NCBI RefSeq assembly: GCF_000504285.1
Contig: NZ_KI632511.1
Coordinates: 4,709,372 to 4,773,371, forward strand
DNA from: Actinospica robiniae DSM 44927
GTDB taxonomy: Bacteria; Actinomycetota; Actinomycetes; Streptomycetales; Catenulisporaceae
Reading direction: 5' to 3'
DNA length: 64,000 bases
The first letter of the stretch is position 1. Each line of letters begins with the position of its first letter. The position numbers and the translations under genes were made by a program. This document shows, in pieces, positions 8,721-17,853 of this stretch. The notes beneath the pieces were generated by a model. That model searched no databases, was not told where the DNA came from, and saw nothing but the letters and a program-made list of their open reading frames with translations.

Positions 8721-10115
8721 GTGGCACAGCAGCCGACCGGGCAGGCCGAGACGCAGGGCGGGTTCGGGTGGCCGGTGGAGCAGTTCTCCCTGGACAACGG
8801 CCTGCGCGTGGTGGTGTCCGAGGACCGCACCTCGCCGATCGCGGCGGTCAACCTCTGGTACAACGTCGGGTCGCGGCACGAATCCACCGGTAAACACGGG
8901 TTCGCGCACCTCTTCGAGCACCTGATGTTCCAGGGCTCCTCGCAGGTGGGCAAGACCGAGCATTTCAGCATTCTGCAGGCGGTGGGCGGCGGGGCGGTGA
9001 ACGCGACGACGAGCGCGGACCGCACCAACTACTTCCAGACGGTACCGAGCGCGGCGCTGCCCACGGCGCTTTGGCTCGAGGCCGACCGGATGGGGAGCCT
9101 GGCGCTGACCCAGGAGAACCTCGACAACCAGCGCGAGGTCGTCAAGAACGAGCGACGGCAGCGGTATGACAACGTGCCTTATGGGCGTTGGCACGAGATC
9201 CTGCTGACCCTCGCTTACCCGGAGGGGCACCCCTACCACTACTCCACCATGGGCTCGATGGCCGAGCTCGACGGTGCGGCGCAGTCCGACTTCACCGGCT
9301 TCTACGAGGCCTACTACTCCCCCGACAACGCGGTGCTGACCGTCGTCGGCGACACGGATGCCGAGCAGGTGCGGGCGCTCGCGGAGCAGTACTTCGGCGC
9401 GCTGCCGGCTCGGCCGCGGCCGGCGCCGCGGTCGGTCGATGCGCTGCCTGCGACTCTTGACGGGCCGAAGCGGCTGGTGCTGACGGAGGATGTGCCGCTG
9501 CCGCGGCTGTTCTTGGGCTTCCGGGCCACTCGCTTCGGGCATCCGGGCGCGGCCGCCGAGGAGGTCCTGGCGACGGTACTCGGACGAGGGCGCGGGGCAC
9601 GGTTGTTCACCGAGCTGGTGACGCGGCGGGAACTGGCGCAGGCCGAGGGCGGGTACCTGGCCGCCTGGCAGTTCGCCTGGCACGAGTCGCTCCTGTCGGG
9701 CTTCGCCACGCCGCGTGCTGGTGTCGACCCGGCGGAGCTCGAGGCTGCTTACTTCGAGGTCTGCGAGCGCGCGATCTCGGACCTGCCGACCGAATCAGAG
9801 CTCGACCGGGCCCGGTCGATGCTGGCGGCGGACTGGGCGCGGGAGCTTTCCGCGGTCGGCTCGCGGGCCGACCAGTTGGGCAAGCACGCGGTGCTGTTCG
9901 ACGACGCGGCGGCGATCGGCGACCGGCTGCCCGAGATCCTGGCGGTGACGGCGCAGGACGTGCGCGACGCCGCCGAGCGGGTGTTCGCACCGGAGAACCG
10001 GGTCACCTTGGAGTACCGGGTCGCGGGTGCGGACGGGAACGACGCCGCGGCGGACGCGGGTACGGGCGACGCGGACGCGGACGGCGCGGCCGCCGCGACG
10101 ACGGAAGGGAACTGA
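8721..10115 (+). CDS. M16 family zinc metallopeptidase, catalytic subunit
   Basis: The 464-residue protein carries the inverted zinc motif HLFEH (His63, Glu66, His67) with the third ligand Glu144 in VVKNERRQRYDN, the hallmark of pitrilysin-type (M16) peptidases. The second half repeats the fold without metal ligands. A GTG start with GGAGGGG just upstream is used; the open frame before it is rejected. The last 20 or so residues are Ala/Asp/Gly-rich filler. It ends one base before the next M16 gene, so the two products probably form the usual heterodimer of an active and an inactive subunit that degrades peptides or processes a secreted or membrane substrate. No signal peptide is visible. Confidence 0.9.
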   Translation: MAQQPTGQAETQGGFGWPVEQFSLDNGLRVVVSEDRTSPIAAVNLWYNVGSRHESTGKHGFAHLFEHLMFQGSSQVGKTEHFSILQAVGGGAVNATTSADRTNYFQTVPSAALPTALWLEADRMGSLALTQENLDNQREVVKNERRQRYDNVPYGRWHEILLTLAYPEGHPYHYSTMGSMAELDGAAQSDFTGFYEAYYSPDNAVLTVVGDTDAEQVRALAEQYFGALPARPRPAPRSVDALPATLDGPKRLVLTEDVPLPRLFLGFRATRFGHPGAAAEEVLATVLGRGRGARLFTELVTRRELAQAEGGYLAAWQFAWHESLLSGFATPRAGVDPAELEAAYFEVCERAISDLPTESELDRARSMLAADWARELSAVGSRADQLGKHAVLFDDAAAIGDRLPEILAVTAQDVRDAAERVFAPENRVTLEYRVAGADGNDAAADAGTGDADADGAAAATTEGN

Positions 10116-10116
10116 C

Positions 10117-11484
10117 GTGACGTCACCCAAGTTGGCCGCGCGCCCTGCGGTGTCCGCTCAGCGTCCTTACGTCTTCCCCGAGGTCCGCAAGCTCACGCTG
10201 GCGGGCGGCGACGTCCTCGCGGCGCACCTGCCCGGGCAGCCGATGGCCTGGATCGGGCTGGTGCTCGGCGGCGGCGCGCTGGCCGAGCCGGTCGTAGCGG
10301 CGGGTGCGCAGGCGCTCGACGGGCTGGCCCGGGCCACGGCCGGACTGCTCGACGAGGGCACCGAGCGCTACAGCGCCGACGAGTTCGGCGCGGCGGTCGA
10401 GTCGCTCGGCGGGCAGTGGGGCGTGGACGGCGGCTGGCAGAGCACGAAGGTGTCGCTGGATCTGCCGGTGGCCCGGGCGACGCAGGGCGGTGAGCTGCTG
10501 GCCGAGGCCGTGCGGCGGGCGGCCTTCCGCGACGACGAGGTGCGCCGGTTCCTCAACGACCTGGTCGCGGCGAAGCAGGAGAGCTTCGCCCGGCCGGGTG
10601 TGCGGGCCCAGCAGGCGCTGCGGGCGGCGCTTTACGGCGAGCAGTCCCGGTACGGCCGGCTGGCCGGCGGTACGCCGGAGAGCACGGCGGCGCTGGACGC
10701 CGACGCGGTGCGCGCGTTCCACCGGGATTGGCTGCGCGGAACGGGCACGTTGCTGGTGGCCGGAGACCTGGACGTGATCGACCTCGACGCGCTCGCCTCG
10801 GCGGTCTTCGCGGACGCCGCGGTGCCGAACCCGACGACGCCGGACGGCGAGGCACCGGTGAGCGACCCGGCCCGGCTGGTGATCGCCGACCGGCCCGGCG
10901 CGGTGCAGTCGACGCTGCGGATCGGCCACGCGACCGCGACCCGCGGGCAGCTGACCGCGGCCGGGGTCGACGTGACGGCGCTGCGGCTGGGCAGCACGAT
11001 CCTGGGCGGCTCGTTCAGCTCCCGGCTCAACCACGAACTGCGCGAGGTCAAGGGCTACACCTACGGCGCCCACGCGTCGTTCGACCTGGGCAAGCCGCAG
11101 GGCCTTTACTCGTTCAGCGCCGAGGTGCGCACCGACTCCACCGCCGCGGCGGTGGGGGACGCGCTGCGGATCATCACGGATTTCGTGGAGCACGGCCCGA
11201 ACGCGGACGAGCTGGAGCAGACGCGCTCCTACCTGGCCGGGGCCACGCCGATCGGGCTGCAGGGTCCTGGTTCGGTGGGGCAGCGGCTGATCGAGATGGT
11301 CCGGCACGACCTGCCCGGCGACTTCGTCACGACGGAGCACGCGCGGCTGCTCGAGTTGACGCTGGATGAGGTCAACGAGGCGGTGCGCGCGGTGCTGCGG
11401 CCGGCGGATCTGGTCGTGGCGGTCGAGGGCGACGAGTCCGTGGTGGGAGCCGAGCTGGCGAAGGCCGTGCACGGCGAAAAGTAG
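10117..11484 (+). CDS. M16 family peptidase-like protein, non-catalytic partner
   Basis: The 455-residue protein has the two-lobed M16 fold but no HxxEH motif: the expected place reads LDEGTERYSADEF. The C-terminal lobe keeps the R...Y substrate-binding pair typical of the inactive partner (SSRLNHELREVKGYTYGAHA). It starts one base after the catalytic subunit gene stops, so expression is coupled. In families of this type the pair forms a heterodimer with the active site in one subunit and substrate-binding residues in the other. A strong hairpin follows at 11544. Confidence 0.88.
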   Translation: MTSPKLAARPAVSAQRPYVFPEVRKLTLAGGDVLAAHLPGQPMAWIGLVLGGGALAEPVVAAGAQALDGLARATAGLLDEGTERYSADEFGAAVESLGGQWGVDGGWQSTKVSLDLPVARATQGGELLAEAVRRAAFRDDEVRRFLNDLVAAKQESFARPGVRAQQALRAALYGEQSRYGRLAGGTPESTAALDADAVRAFHRDWLRGTGTLLVAGDLDVIDLDALASAVFADAAVPNPTTPDGEAPVSDPARLVIADRPGAVQSTLRIGHATATRGQLTAAGVDVTALRLGSTILGGSFSSRLNHELREVKGYTYGAHASFDLGKPQGLYSFSAEVRTDSTAAAVGDALRIITDFVEHGPNADELEQTRSYLAGATPIGLQGPGSVGQRLIEMVRHDLPGDFVTTEHARLLELTLDEVNEAVRAVLRPADLVVAVEGDESVVGAELAKAVHGEK

Positions 11485-11543
11485 GACAGAAGTAGCGGTC
11501 AGCCGAGTAACCGGGTAGCCGAATAGCCGAATAGTCCGGCAGA

Positions 11544-11593
11544 CCGAAACCCCGTCGCCCCCGTGGATGATCGCGGGGGCGACGGCGTTTCGG
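11544..11593 (+). terminator. Terminator hairpin after the M16 pair
   Basis: Two 20-base arms (11544-11563 and 11574-11593) pair with one mismatch around a 10-base loop. The stem is GC-rich with a CCGAAA/TTTCGG end. It lies 60 bases after the M16 operon and before the riboswitch, so it probably separates the two transcripts. Confidence 0.75.
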
Positions 11594-11707
11594 TGCCAGG
11601 TGAGACCAGCGGGACAGCACCGTTCGACGGGGTCCAGGGATCCCGGGATCCCGGGTGGCGGGCTGCGGGTGCCGCCGTCGGTGCGGCTGTGCTAGGGTCC
11701 GAACCAA

Positions 11708-11809
11708 GGTCATGAGTACCAGCGCGTAGCCCCGGCTCGCTGGTCGGCAACCCTTCGTCCGCGATGGGGTGCCCCGGGTGAAGACCGGGCCGCGCGGTAG
11801 GCGCGCGGC
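11708..11809 (+). promoter_or_regulatory. SAM-IV riboswitch
   Basis: The stretch reads GGTCATGAGTACCAGCG, then AGCCCCGGCTCGCTGGTCGG, then CAACCCTT and GATGGGGTGCCCCGGGTGAA, closing with GACC at 11783-11786. These blocks and their order match what I remember of the actinobacterial SAM-IV consensus very closely, including the GGTC/GACC closing stem. An 8-bp hairpin (11789-11796 with 11802-11809) follows directly and may be part of the 3' pseudoknot or the expression platform. It lies 115 bases before the ATG of the PLP enzyme, whose expression it should repress when S-adenosylmethionine is plentiful. Confidence 0.88.
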
Positions 11810-11924
11810 AAGCGCGGATTCGTGGTGGCTTCAGCCCGCCGGTACCTCACTCAACGTATTGAGAATCGTGCCGCGAACGTGGCGGTCTCCTCGTTTCCCC
11901 GGAACCCGACTGGGGTGCCTGGCG

Positions 11925-13298
11925 ATGACCGAGAGCTTGACCGTCTCCGTTCCGACCGAATGTATCAACGCGCTGCTGCCCGTCGTGGGCGCCGGACTGC
12001 CGGTGCCGCTGGTGTCCGGCGCGGCCGTGGCCTACGCGAACCTGGACTACGCGGCTTCCGCGCCGGCTCTGCGCGCGGTGGCCGAGCACGTGGCCACGGC
12101 GCTGCCCTACTACGCCTCGGTCCACCGCGGGGCGGGCTTCGCCTCGCAGGTCTCGACGGCTCTGCTGGAGAACTCGCGGGCCTGCGTCGGACGTTTCCTC
12201 GGCGCGCGCGAGGAGGACGTGGTGGTCTTCACGCGCAACACCACCGACTCGCTGAATCTGCTCGCGCACTGCGTGCCCGCGGGCGGGACGGTGCTGCACC
12301 TGGACATCGAGCACCACGCGAACCTGCTGCCCTGGCAGCGGCGCGGCGACACCGTGCTGGAGGCGGCGCCGACGCTTCGCGAGACGCTGGCCGACCTCGA
12401 CGCCGCGCTGGCCTCGACGCCGACGGCGCTGGTCGCGGTGACGGGGGCGTCGAACGTCACCGGGCAGGTACTGCCGATCGCCGAGCTGGCCGAGATCGCG
12501 CACCGGCATGGCGCCCGGATCGTGGTGGACGCGGCGCAGCTGGCCCCGCACCGCCGCGTGTCGCTGCGCGAGTCCGGCGTGGACTACCTGGCGCTGTCCG
12601 GGCACAAGCTCTACGCGCCCTACGGCGCGGGCGTGCTGGTCGGTCGACGGGACTGGCTGGACGAGGCGCCCGCGTACCTGGCCGGCGGCGGGGCCGTGCG
12701 CGAGGTCGGGCTCGACGGCACGGAGTGGGCCGCGGCACCGGCGCGACACGAAGGCGGCACGCCGAACGTGCTGGGCGCGGCGGCGTTGGCCAAGGCGTGC
12801 GAGGAGCTCGCGACGGTCGGCGGGGCTGCACTCGCGGCACACGAGGAGACGCTGCGGCAGCGGCTGCTGGCGGGGCTCGCCGCGCTGCCGGAGGTCACCG
12901 TCCTGCGGATCTGGGCCCAGGATGAGAGCGCTGCCGAGACCGAGGACTGCATCGGCGTGGTCTCGTTCACCGTCGCGGGGTACCACGCCGGCTGGATCGC
13001 CGCCTACCTCTCGGCCGAGCACGGGATCGGGGTGCGGGACGGGCGGTTCTGCGCGCATCCGCTGCTGGCCCGGCTCGGTCTCGGGGCCGACGGGGCGGTG
13101 CGCGCCTCGTTCGGCGTGGGCTCGACCTCGGCGGACGTGGACCGGCTGGTGGCGGCGCTGCGCACGCTGCTGGGCACCGGTCCGGAGACGGAGTACGAGC
13201 TCGTCGACGGGCGGTACGCGCCGGTGGGCGACCCGCGCGAGATCCCCGACTTCGCCGGACCGCGCTCGAGCGTCTCCTCACCCTGCCAGGAAGGCTGA
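11925..13298 (+). CDS. Class V aminotransferase / cysteine desulfurase-like PLP enzyme
   Basis: The 457-residue protein is a fold-type I PLP enzyme. Visible features are DIEHHANLLPW (about residues 127-137), the cofactor-binding Asp202 in VVDAAQLAPH, and the Schiff-base lysine Lys228 in YLALSGHKLYAPYG, the class V signature. The class includes cysteine and selenocysteine desulfurases. A cysteine lies in RDGRFCAHPLL, though I cannot show that it is a sulfur acceptor. The ATG at 11925 lies downstream of the SAM-IV riboswitch; readings that start inside the riboswitch are rejected. Control by SAM suggests a role in sulfur amino-acid metabolism. Confidence 0.82.
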   Translation: MTESLTVSVPTECINALLPVVGAGLPVPLVSGAAVAYANLDYAASAPALRAVAEHVATALPYYASVHRGAGFASQVSTALLENSRACVGRFLGAREEDVVVFTRNTTDSLNLLAHCVPAGGTVLHLDIEHHANLLPWQRRGDTVLEAAPTLRETLADLDAALASTPTALVAVTGASNVTGQVLPIAELAEIAHRHGARIVVDAAQLAPHRRVSLRESGVDYLALSGHKLYAPYGAGVLVGRRDWLDEAPAYLAGGGAVREVGLDGTEWAAAPARHEGGTPNVLGAAALAKACEELATVGGAALAAHEETLRQRLLAGLAALPEVTVLRIWAQDESAAETEDCIGVVSFTVAGYHAGWIAAYLSAEHGIGVRDGRFCAHPLLARLGLGADGAVRASFGVGSTSADVDRLVAALRTLLGTGPETEYELVDGRYAPVGDPREIPDFAGPRSSVSSPCQEG

Positions 13299-13362
13299 GC
13301 GAAAAACGCTGGGCGAGGAGCCCCGGCGAGAAGCCGAGCCCGGCAAGCGGACTGAGACCGCG

Positions 13363-14214
13363 TCAGCCGCTCGACGCGGTCTGGCCGACGAACACCCGCC
13401 GGCTCTGCTCGCCGGGCATCCGCGTCGGCACCTTCTCGTCCGCGTCCACGCACAGCGCGAGATCGACGTCGGCGGCGAAGCCGCGGGCCCTCAGCTCCCG
13501 GGCGGAGAGGCATTCGGCCAGGTCCTCGAGCACGCGGCCGGTCTCCCAGAGCCGGGCCGCGAGGCGCGCCTCGGCGGAGAGCGAGTAGCCGAAGTCGGCC
13601 AGCCGGGCGCAGATCGAGCCGGCGCCGGCCCAGTCCTCCACGGCCGGACGCCGGCCGACGGTGCCGGGCACGGCGGAGCTCCAGCGCTCCCCGCAGGCCA
13701 CCAGCGTCACCCGGCCGGCCAGGGTGGTGCCCATGTACTCGCCGATGAGCCGCGAGCACGCGGTGGCGTTGCGCGGGCCGCCGATGAGCACGGCGGGGGC
13801 GGTGGACGCGGCTTGCACCGCGGCCGCGCCGTCGGGCGAGGTGAACACGACCCGCTGCCCTGGTTCGGCGGTGGTCAGGCTGGCCGGGGAGAGCGAGAGC
13901 CGGCCGGGTTCGGCCCGGCGCTCCCGGCTGAGCGAGCGAGCGCCGAGCAGGACCGCGGCCTGGGCCGGCCCGCCCATCTCCTCGATCTCGGCGCCGCTGT
14001 AGACCAGGCAGGTCATCTCCCGGGCGACCGCGATGGACATGGCCGTGGACAGCGAGAGCACGTCCACCACGACCACCACGTCGCCGCGCCGGGCGGCCAG
14101 TTCCGCGCCTTTCGGCCCCCATTCCACGTGCACCGAGCTGTCCGGCCACGGGTCGAACCCGTCCGCCGCGGCCGGCGTCCAGCCGGGCACCGCCCGCGGA
14201 TCCGCCTCGCCCAT
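13363..14214 (-). CDS. comB: 2-phosphosulfolactate phosphatase family protein (ComB-like)
   Basis: ComB removes phosphate from 2-phosphosulfolactate on the sulfolactate/coenzyme M branch. The 283-residue protein shows family motifs in order: DVLSLSTA (51-58), FTSPDGAAA (about 124-132), IGGPRNA (144-150), CGERW (174-178) and VEDWAGAGSI (192-201). The second of two nearby ATG codons is used because GGAGGG lies about six bases before it; the first would be nearly on top of the site. The gene converges on the SAM-regulated PLP gene. No other sulfolactate or coenzyme M genes are present in the window, so the physiological substrate is open. Confidence 0.75.
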   Translation of the reverse strand: MGEADPRAVPGWTPAAADGFDPWPDSSVHVEWGPKGAELAARRGDVVVVVDVLSLSTAMSIAVAREMTCLVYSGAEIEEMGGPAQAAVLLGARSLSRERRAEPGRLSLSPASLTTAEPGQRVVFTSPDGAAAVQAASTAPAVLIGGPRNATACSRLIGEYMGTTLAGRVTLVACGERWSSAVPGTVGRRPAVEDWAGAGSICARLADFGYSLSAEARLAARLWETGRVLEDLAECLSARELRARGFAADVDLALCVDADEKVPTRMPGEQSRRVFVGQTASSG

Positions 14215-14343
14215 TCGCATCCCTCCCTCGCCCGGCCCGGTCCAGCCCGGTTCCGCCGCTCCAGCCCCCGCTCCCGGCCGCCCGCCCGCGCACACGCCCC
14301 CAGCGCCCGCGTCCGACCGGCGAGCCACATCGTAGTCCCGGAA

Positions 14344-16068
14344 TCAGGGCTCTTCTGACGCCTCGTCAGTCGGCGAGAGCGTGGCGAGGTACCGGCCGAC
14401 GCCGGCCACCGCGACCGAGCCCTGGCCGATGGCCGAGCTGATCCGCTTGACCGTCCCGGCCCGCACGTCGCCGGCCGCGAACACGCCGGGGACGGAGGTC
14501 TCGGCCAGCAGCGGCGGCCGCTCCTCCGGCCACGAGCCGGGCAGCAGCTCGGGGCGCCGGCCGATCTCCACGTCGGTCAGCACGAAGCCGAACTCGTCGA
14601 CGGCCACCACGTCGCGCAGCCAGTCCGAGCAGGGGACCGTGCCGAGCATGACGTAGAGGCTCGACGCGGAGACGGCCTCGGTCCGGTCGCTGGGGATGTC
14701 GAGCAGCACCACCTTGTCGAGCCGGCCGTATCCGCGCACCTCGCCGACCTCGCTATTGGAGACTACGCGGATCCGGGGGTGCTTGAGCACCCGGTCGGCG
14801 AGATCCTCGCGTACAGACGCGGAATGGAGGGAAGATTCGCGCACAACGAGCACGACCGACCTGGCGTGCTCGGCGAACTCCAGCGCCCCGCGCGCGGCCG
14901 CTTCGCCGGATCCGGCCACCACCACGTCCTCGCCGCCCACGAGCTTGGTCTCGGGCTTCGTGTAGCCGTAGTAGACGCCCGCGTTGATCAGGTCCTCGAC
15001 CCCGGGCGCGTCCAACCGCCGCCAGGTCATGCCGGTGGCGACGAGCACGGACCGGCCGACCACTGCGGATCCGTCGCCGAGCAGTACCCGGTGCGCGCCG
15101 GACCTCGGCAGCAGGCCCGTGGCGACCTTGCCGCTGGACCAGTGCACGCCTAGGCGCTTGGCCTGGGCCAGTGCGCGGTGGGCGAAGTCGGCTCCGGTCA
15201 GACCGGCCGGGTAGCCGAGGTGGTCCTGCAGGTGGACGCTGCCGGAGGCCTGGCCGCCGGGGCAGTCGTCCTCGATGATGGCCACGGTCAGGCCGTCGCA
15301 GGCGGCCGCGACAGCCGCGGACAGGCCGGCCGGGCCGCCGCCGACGACCACCAGGTCGTAGCTCGACCGGGTGGCCGGCTCCGTCATGCCGAGGGCCTCA
15401 GCCAGTTGCGCGATGGAGGGGTCGTACAGGGCTCGGCCGTCGTCGAGCAGCACGGTGGTGGGGGCCGGGTTGGGCAGGTTCAGCTCCCGGGCCATGGCCA
15501 TGGCCTCCGGGTCGTCGGACAGGTCGAACCAGGTGAAGGGCACCAGCGAGCGCGTCAGGTAGTCCTTGACGATGTAGGAGGTGGCCGAGTACCGGTGGCC
15601 GAGCACGGTCACCCCGATGCCGGAGGCGCCGGCGTGCGCCTCCCAGTCGGTGAGCAGGTCGTCGACGAGCGGGAAGAGCCGGTCGGCCAAGGGGTCGGCG
15701 GGCAGCATCACGTAGCGGTCGACCTGGGTCTGGGTGATCGCCTGCACGGTCGCGTCGGCGTCGGCGGGCCGGGCCATCACGATCCGGCGGGTGGTCGGCG
15801 AGGCCGCCTTGATATGGCCGAACAGGTCGACCGCGGAGCCGTCCGGCAGCCGCAGCAGGCTCACCACCAGGGCGATCGGGGTGCCCAGGGACAGGGCGTG
15901 GGCGAGCACGTCGGAGGCTTCGCGCAGGCCGGCCGCGGCCAGCACCCGGTACTGCGCGGCGAGGTGCCCCCGCAGGTACTCGACGAGTTCATCGCGTTCC
16001 ACCGCTTCGTCGTGGACGACGAGCACCATGGGCGCGGCGGCGGAGAAGTTCGGCAGGTCCGCATCCAT
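14344..16068 (-). CDS. Receiver-like/thioredoxin-like/thioredoxin-reductase-like fusion
   Basis: Three parts can be read in this 574-residue protein. Residues about 14-140 resemble a response-regulator receiver, but the phosphoacceptor position appears to be Ser70 (LVVSLLRLPDG) rather than Asp. Residues about 150-228 look thioredoxin- or glutaredoxin-like (VTVLGHRYSATSYIVKDYL) without a CxxC. From 236 on there is a pyridine nucleotide-disulfide oxidoreductase with FAD motif VVGGGPAGLSAA, a second dinucleotide motif VVVAGSGEAAARGA (about 383-396) and the closing FAD motif GVFAAGDVRAG. The redox CxxC normally found between the two NAD-domain halves is absent (GVYYGYTKPET instead). Fusions of this kind occur in actinobacteria; their electron acceptor is unknown. 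Confidence 0.8.
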   Translation of the reverse strand: MDADLPNFSAAAPMVLVVHDEAVERDELVEYLRGHLAAQYRVLAAAGLREASDVLAHALSLGTPIALVVSLLRLPDGSAVDLFGHIKAASPTTRRIVMARPADADATVQAITQTQVDRYVMLPADPLADRLFPLVDDLLTDWEAHAGASGIGVTVLGHRYSATSYIVKDYLTRSLVPFTWFDLSDDPEAMAMARELNLPNPAPTTVLLDDGRALYDPSIAQLAEALGMTEPATRSSYDLVVVGGGPAGLSAAVAAACDGLTVAIIEDDCPGGQASGSVHLQDHLGYPAGLTGADFAHRALAQAKRLGVHWSSGKVATGLLPRSGAHRVLLGDGSAVVGRSVLVATGMTWRRLDAPGVEDLINAGVYYGYTKPETKLVGGEDVVVAGSGEAAARGALEFAEHARSVVLVVRESSLHSASVREDLADRVLKHPRIRVVSNSEVGEVRGYGRLDKVVLLDIPSDRTEAVSASSLYVMLGTVPCSDWLRDVVAVDEFGFVLTDVEIGRRPELLPGSWPEERPPLLAETSVPGVFAAGDVRAGTVKRISSAIGQGSVAVAGVGRYLATLSPTDEASEEP

Positions 16069-16204
16069 GCTCCCAAGCTATGCCGGGCGGGGCGGGGTCG
16101 CCTTTCGGGGCGAATCGTCGCCCGTCGGGGGTTGCGTACGCGGGCGACGGGCACGATCCAGTTGGCTCTCGGTCGGAGAGCGGTCGCGGTGAGGGGCGAA
16201 GAGG

Positions 16205-16651
16205 GTGGAATCGACGGCGTTGACCGACACCGCGGCCACGGGGCTGATTCTCGGGGGCGGGGCACTCGGCTGCGGGCTGCTCGTGCTGGGGCTGACCGTG
16301 CTCGCGCTGCGGCGCGGGGCGCGGGAGGAGCAGCGGGCGCAGGCTGCGCAGAAGGTGGCGGCGGGCGCCGTCAGACAGGGCGGCGAGCAGCCGACGCGCG
16401 CGCCGCGTACCGGCCGGACCGGTCGGGCGGGACGCGGCGGCCGCTCGCGGTCGAGGGCAGAGCTCGGACACGATCCTTATCCACAGCAGCCGTACTCGTC
16501 ACAGGAGCCGAAGACGCACCAGCCGTACTCGAGGCCGTACAAGGTGCCGCGACAGGAACAGCACGGCAGCACGAACGGGCATCGGCCGCCCGACGCGAAC
16601 GGCACCGGGCTTCCCACGACCCCTTACACGCCGCCCGATGACGAGAGCTGA
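16205..16651 (+). CDS. Small single-pass membrane protein of unknown function
   Basis: The 148-residue protein has one strong hydrophobic helix at about residues 13-35 (GLILGGGALGCGLLVLGLTV) followed by a basic, then Pro/Gln/Tyr-rich, apparently disordered tail. No known domain is seen. The GTG start is used because no better one precedes the helix; its ribosome-binding site is weak, so a start a few codons later is possible. It is divergent from the thioredoxin-reductase-like gene and convergent with the next gene. Confidence 0.55.
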   Translation: MESTALTDTAATGLILGGGALGCGLLVLGLTVLALRRGAREEQRAQAAQKVAAGAVRQGGEQPTRAPRTGRTGRAGRGGRSRSRAELGHDPYPQQPYSSQEPKTHQPYSRPYKVPRQEQHGSTNGHRPPDANGTGLPTTPYTPPDDES

Positions 16652-16676
16652 CATCTGCGTGCGAGCACTGAAACGT

Positions 16677-17651
16677 TCATGGTGCCCCCGGCGCCAGCGC
16701 CTCCAGCGTCTCCACCCGGTCCGGCACCAGGATCACGTCGTCCACGCCGACCGCACGGAACTCCCCGAGCACCGCCCGGATCGCCGCGACGTCGCCGACC
16801 GCGGCCACCGAGCCGAGCAGGTCGGCCGGGGCGGCCGCCACCACCGAGCGCACGTGCGCGCCCGAACGGGCCAACCGGACCACCTCGCCGAACCCGGCCT
16901 CGCTGAACATCCCGCTGAAGCCGGCCGAGCGCAGGTACGGCACCACGTCGCGCACCAGGGACCGGATGCCCTCCGGGTCCGGCTCGATCGCGACCGGCAG
17001 CCACAGGGCTATTCGGGGCGGCGCGGCGCGCCCGGCCCGCTCGGCCGCCGCCTGGACCCGGGCCCGCAGCCGGGAGACGTGCTCGACCGTGCCGATGGGC
17101 AGGACGAGGCGGTCCGCCCGCACGGCGGCAACCTCGGTCAGCTCGGGTCCGAACGCCAGCACCGACAGCTGCCCGGCAGAGGGCGCGAGGGTGGACTCGT
17201 ACCCGTGCGTACGCACCAATGCGCCGGAGAATTCCACCTTCTCGCCGGCCAACAGGCCGCGCAGCGCCTGGGCCGACTCGGCCACCACGGTCACACCGTC
17301 GGCCCGCGAACGGCCGTGCCAGTCCTCCACCACGGTCGTGGTGGAGGCGGCGAGGGCCACACCGACGCTCCGGCCGGTGAGATCCGCCACGCTGGCCACG
17401 CCTCGGGCGGTGGTCACCGGGTCGCGCACGGCCGCGGGCAGCGGGCCGAGGCAGAGCCGGGCCGGCCCCGGGCCGAGCGACGCGCCGAGGGCGAAGGCGT
17501 CGTGGCCGGTCGCCTCGCCGATCATGATCTCGTCGAAGCCCAGCCGGTCGGCCGCTCCGGCCAGCGCCGCCGCGGCCGCCGGATCGCCGTCGGCGCGCGC
17601 GCCCACCAGCACGCCGAGGGCTCCCGCCTCGTCCGCACGCTCTGTCTGCAT
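16677..17651 (-). CDS. Luciferase-like (LLM class) probable F420-dependent oxidoreductase
   Basis: The 324-residue protein has the TIM-barrel pattern of bacterial luciferase-like flavin enzymes: early ADRLGFDEIMIGEATGHDAF, a mid-barrel DLTGRSVGVALAASTTTVVEDWHGR segment broken by variable loops, and the late strand VDDVILVPDRVETLEALAP. In actinobacteria most such proteins use coenzyme F420, but that is family inference. The ATG at 17651 has GGGGAGGA upstream at a rather long spacing. The substrate is unknown. It diverges from the Rieske fusion gene, 202 bases away. Confidence 0.72.
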   Translation of the reverse strand: MQTERADEAGALGVLVGARADGDPAAAAALAGAADRLGFDEIMIGEATGHDAFALGASLGPGPARLCLGPLPAAVRDPVTTARGVASVADLTGRSVGVALAASTTTVVEDWHGRSRADGVTVVAESAQALRGLLAGEKVEFSGALVRTHGYESTLAPSAGQLSVLAFGPELTEVAAVRADRLVLPIGTVEHVSRLRARVQAAAERAGRAAPPRIALWLPVAIEPDPEGIRSLVRDVVPYLRSAGFSGMFSEAGFGEVVRLARSGAHVRSVVAAAPADLLGSVAAVGDVAAIRAVLGEFRAVGVDDVILVPDRVETLEALAPGAP

Positions 17652-17853
17652 CGGCGCCGTGCCGTCCTCCCCAGGCCGTGGATCACCGCCTGCATCTCGA
17701 TCGGTATGGCCGAAACCGTACCGGCTCGCACGCTCGGGACGAAAGGACCGCGGTCTTCCGCGATAAGTTGGGAGGGCGCGCACGGCGCGCCGGAGCGCCA
17801 TCGGGCGAAGTGAAGAAACCGGGCGAAGTAAGAATCTGCACAAGGAGCGAGCA

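Noticed and set aside
12508-14358. 616-codon open frame on the plus strand
   Set aside because: It overlaps the PLP gene in another frame and the ComB-like gene antisense; composition is that of a shadow frame.
15178-16641. 487-codon open frame on the plus strand
   Set aside because: Antisense to the thioredoxin-reductase-like gene; Gly/Arg/His-rich with no domain.
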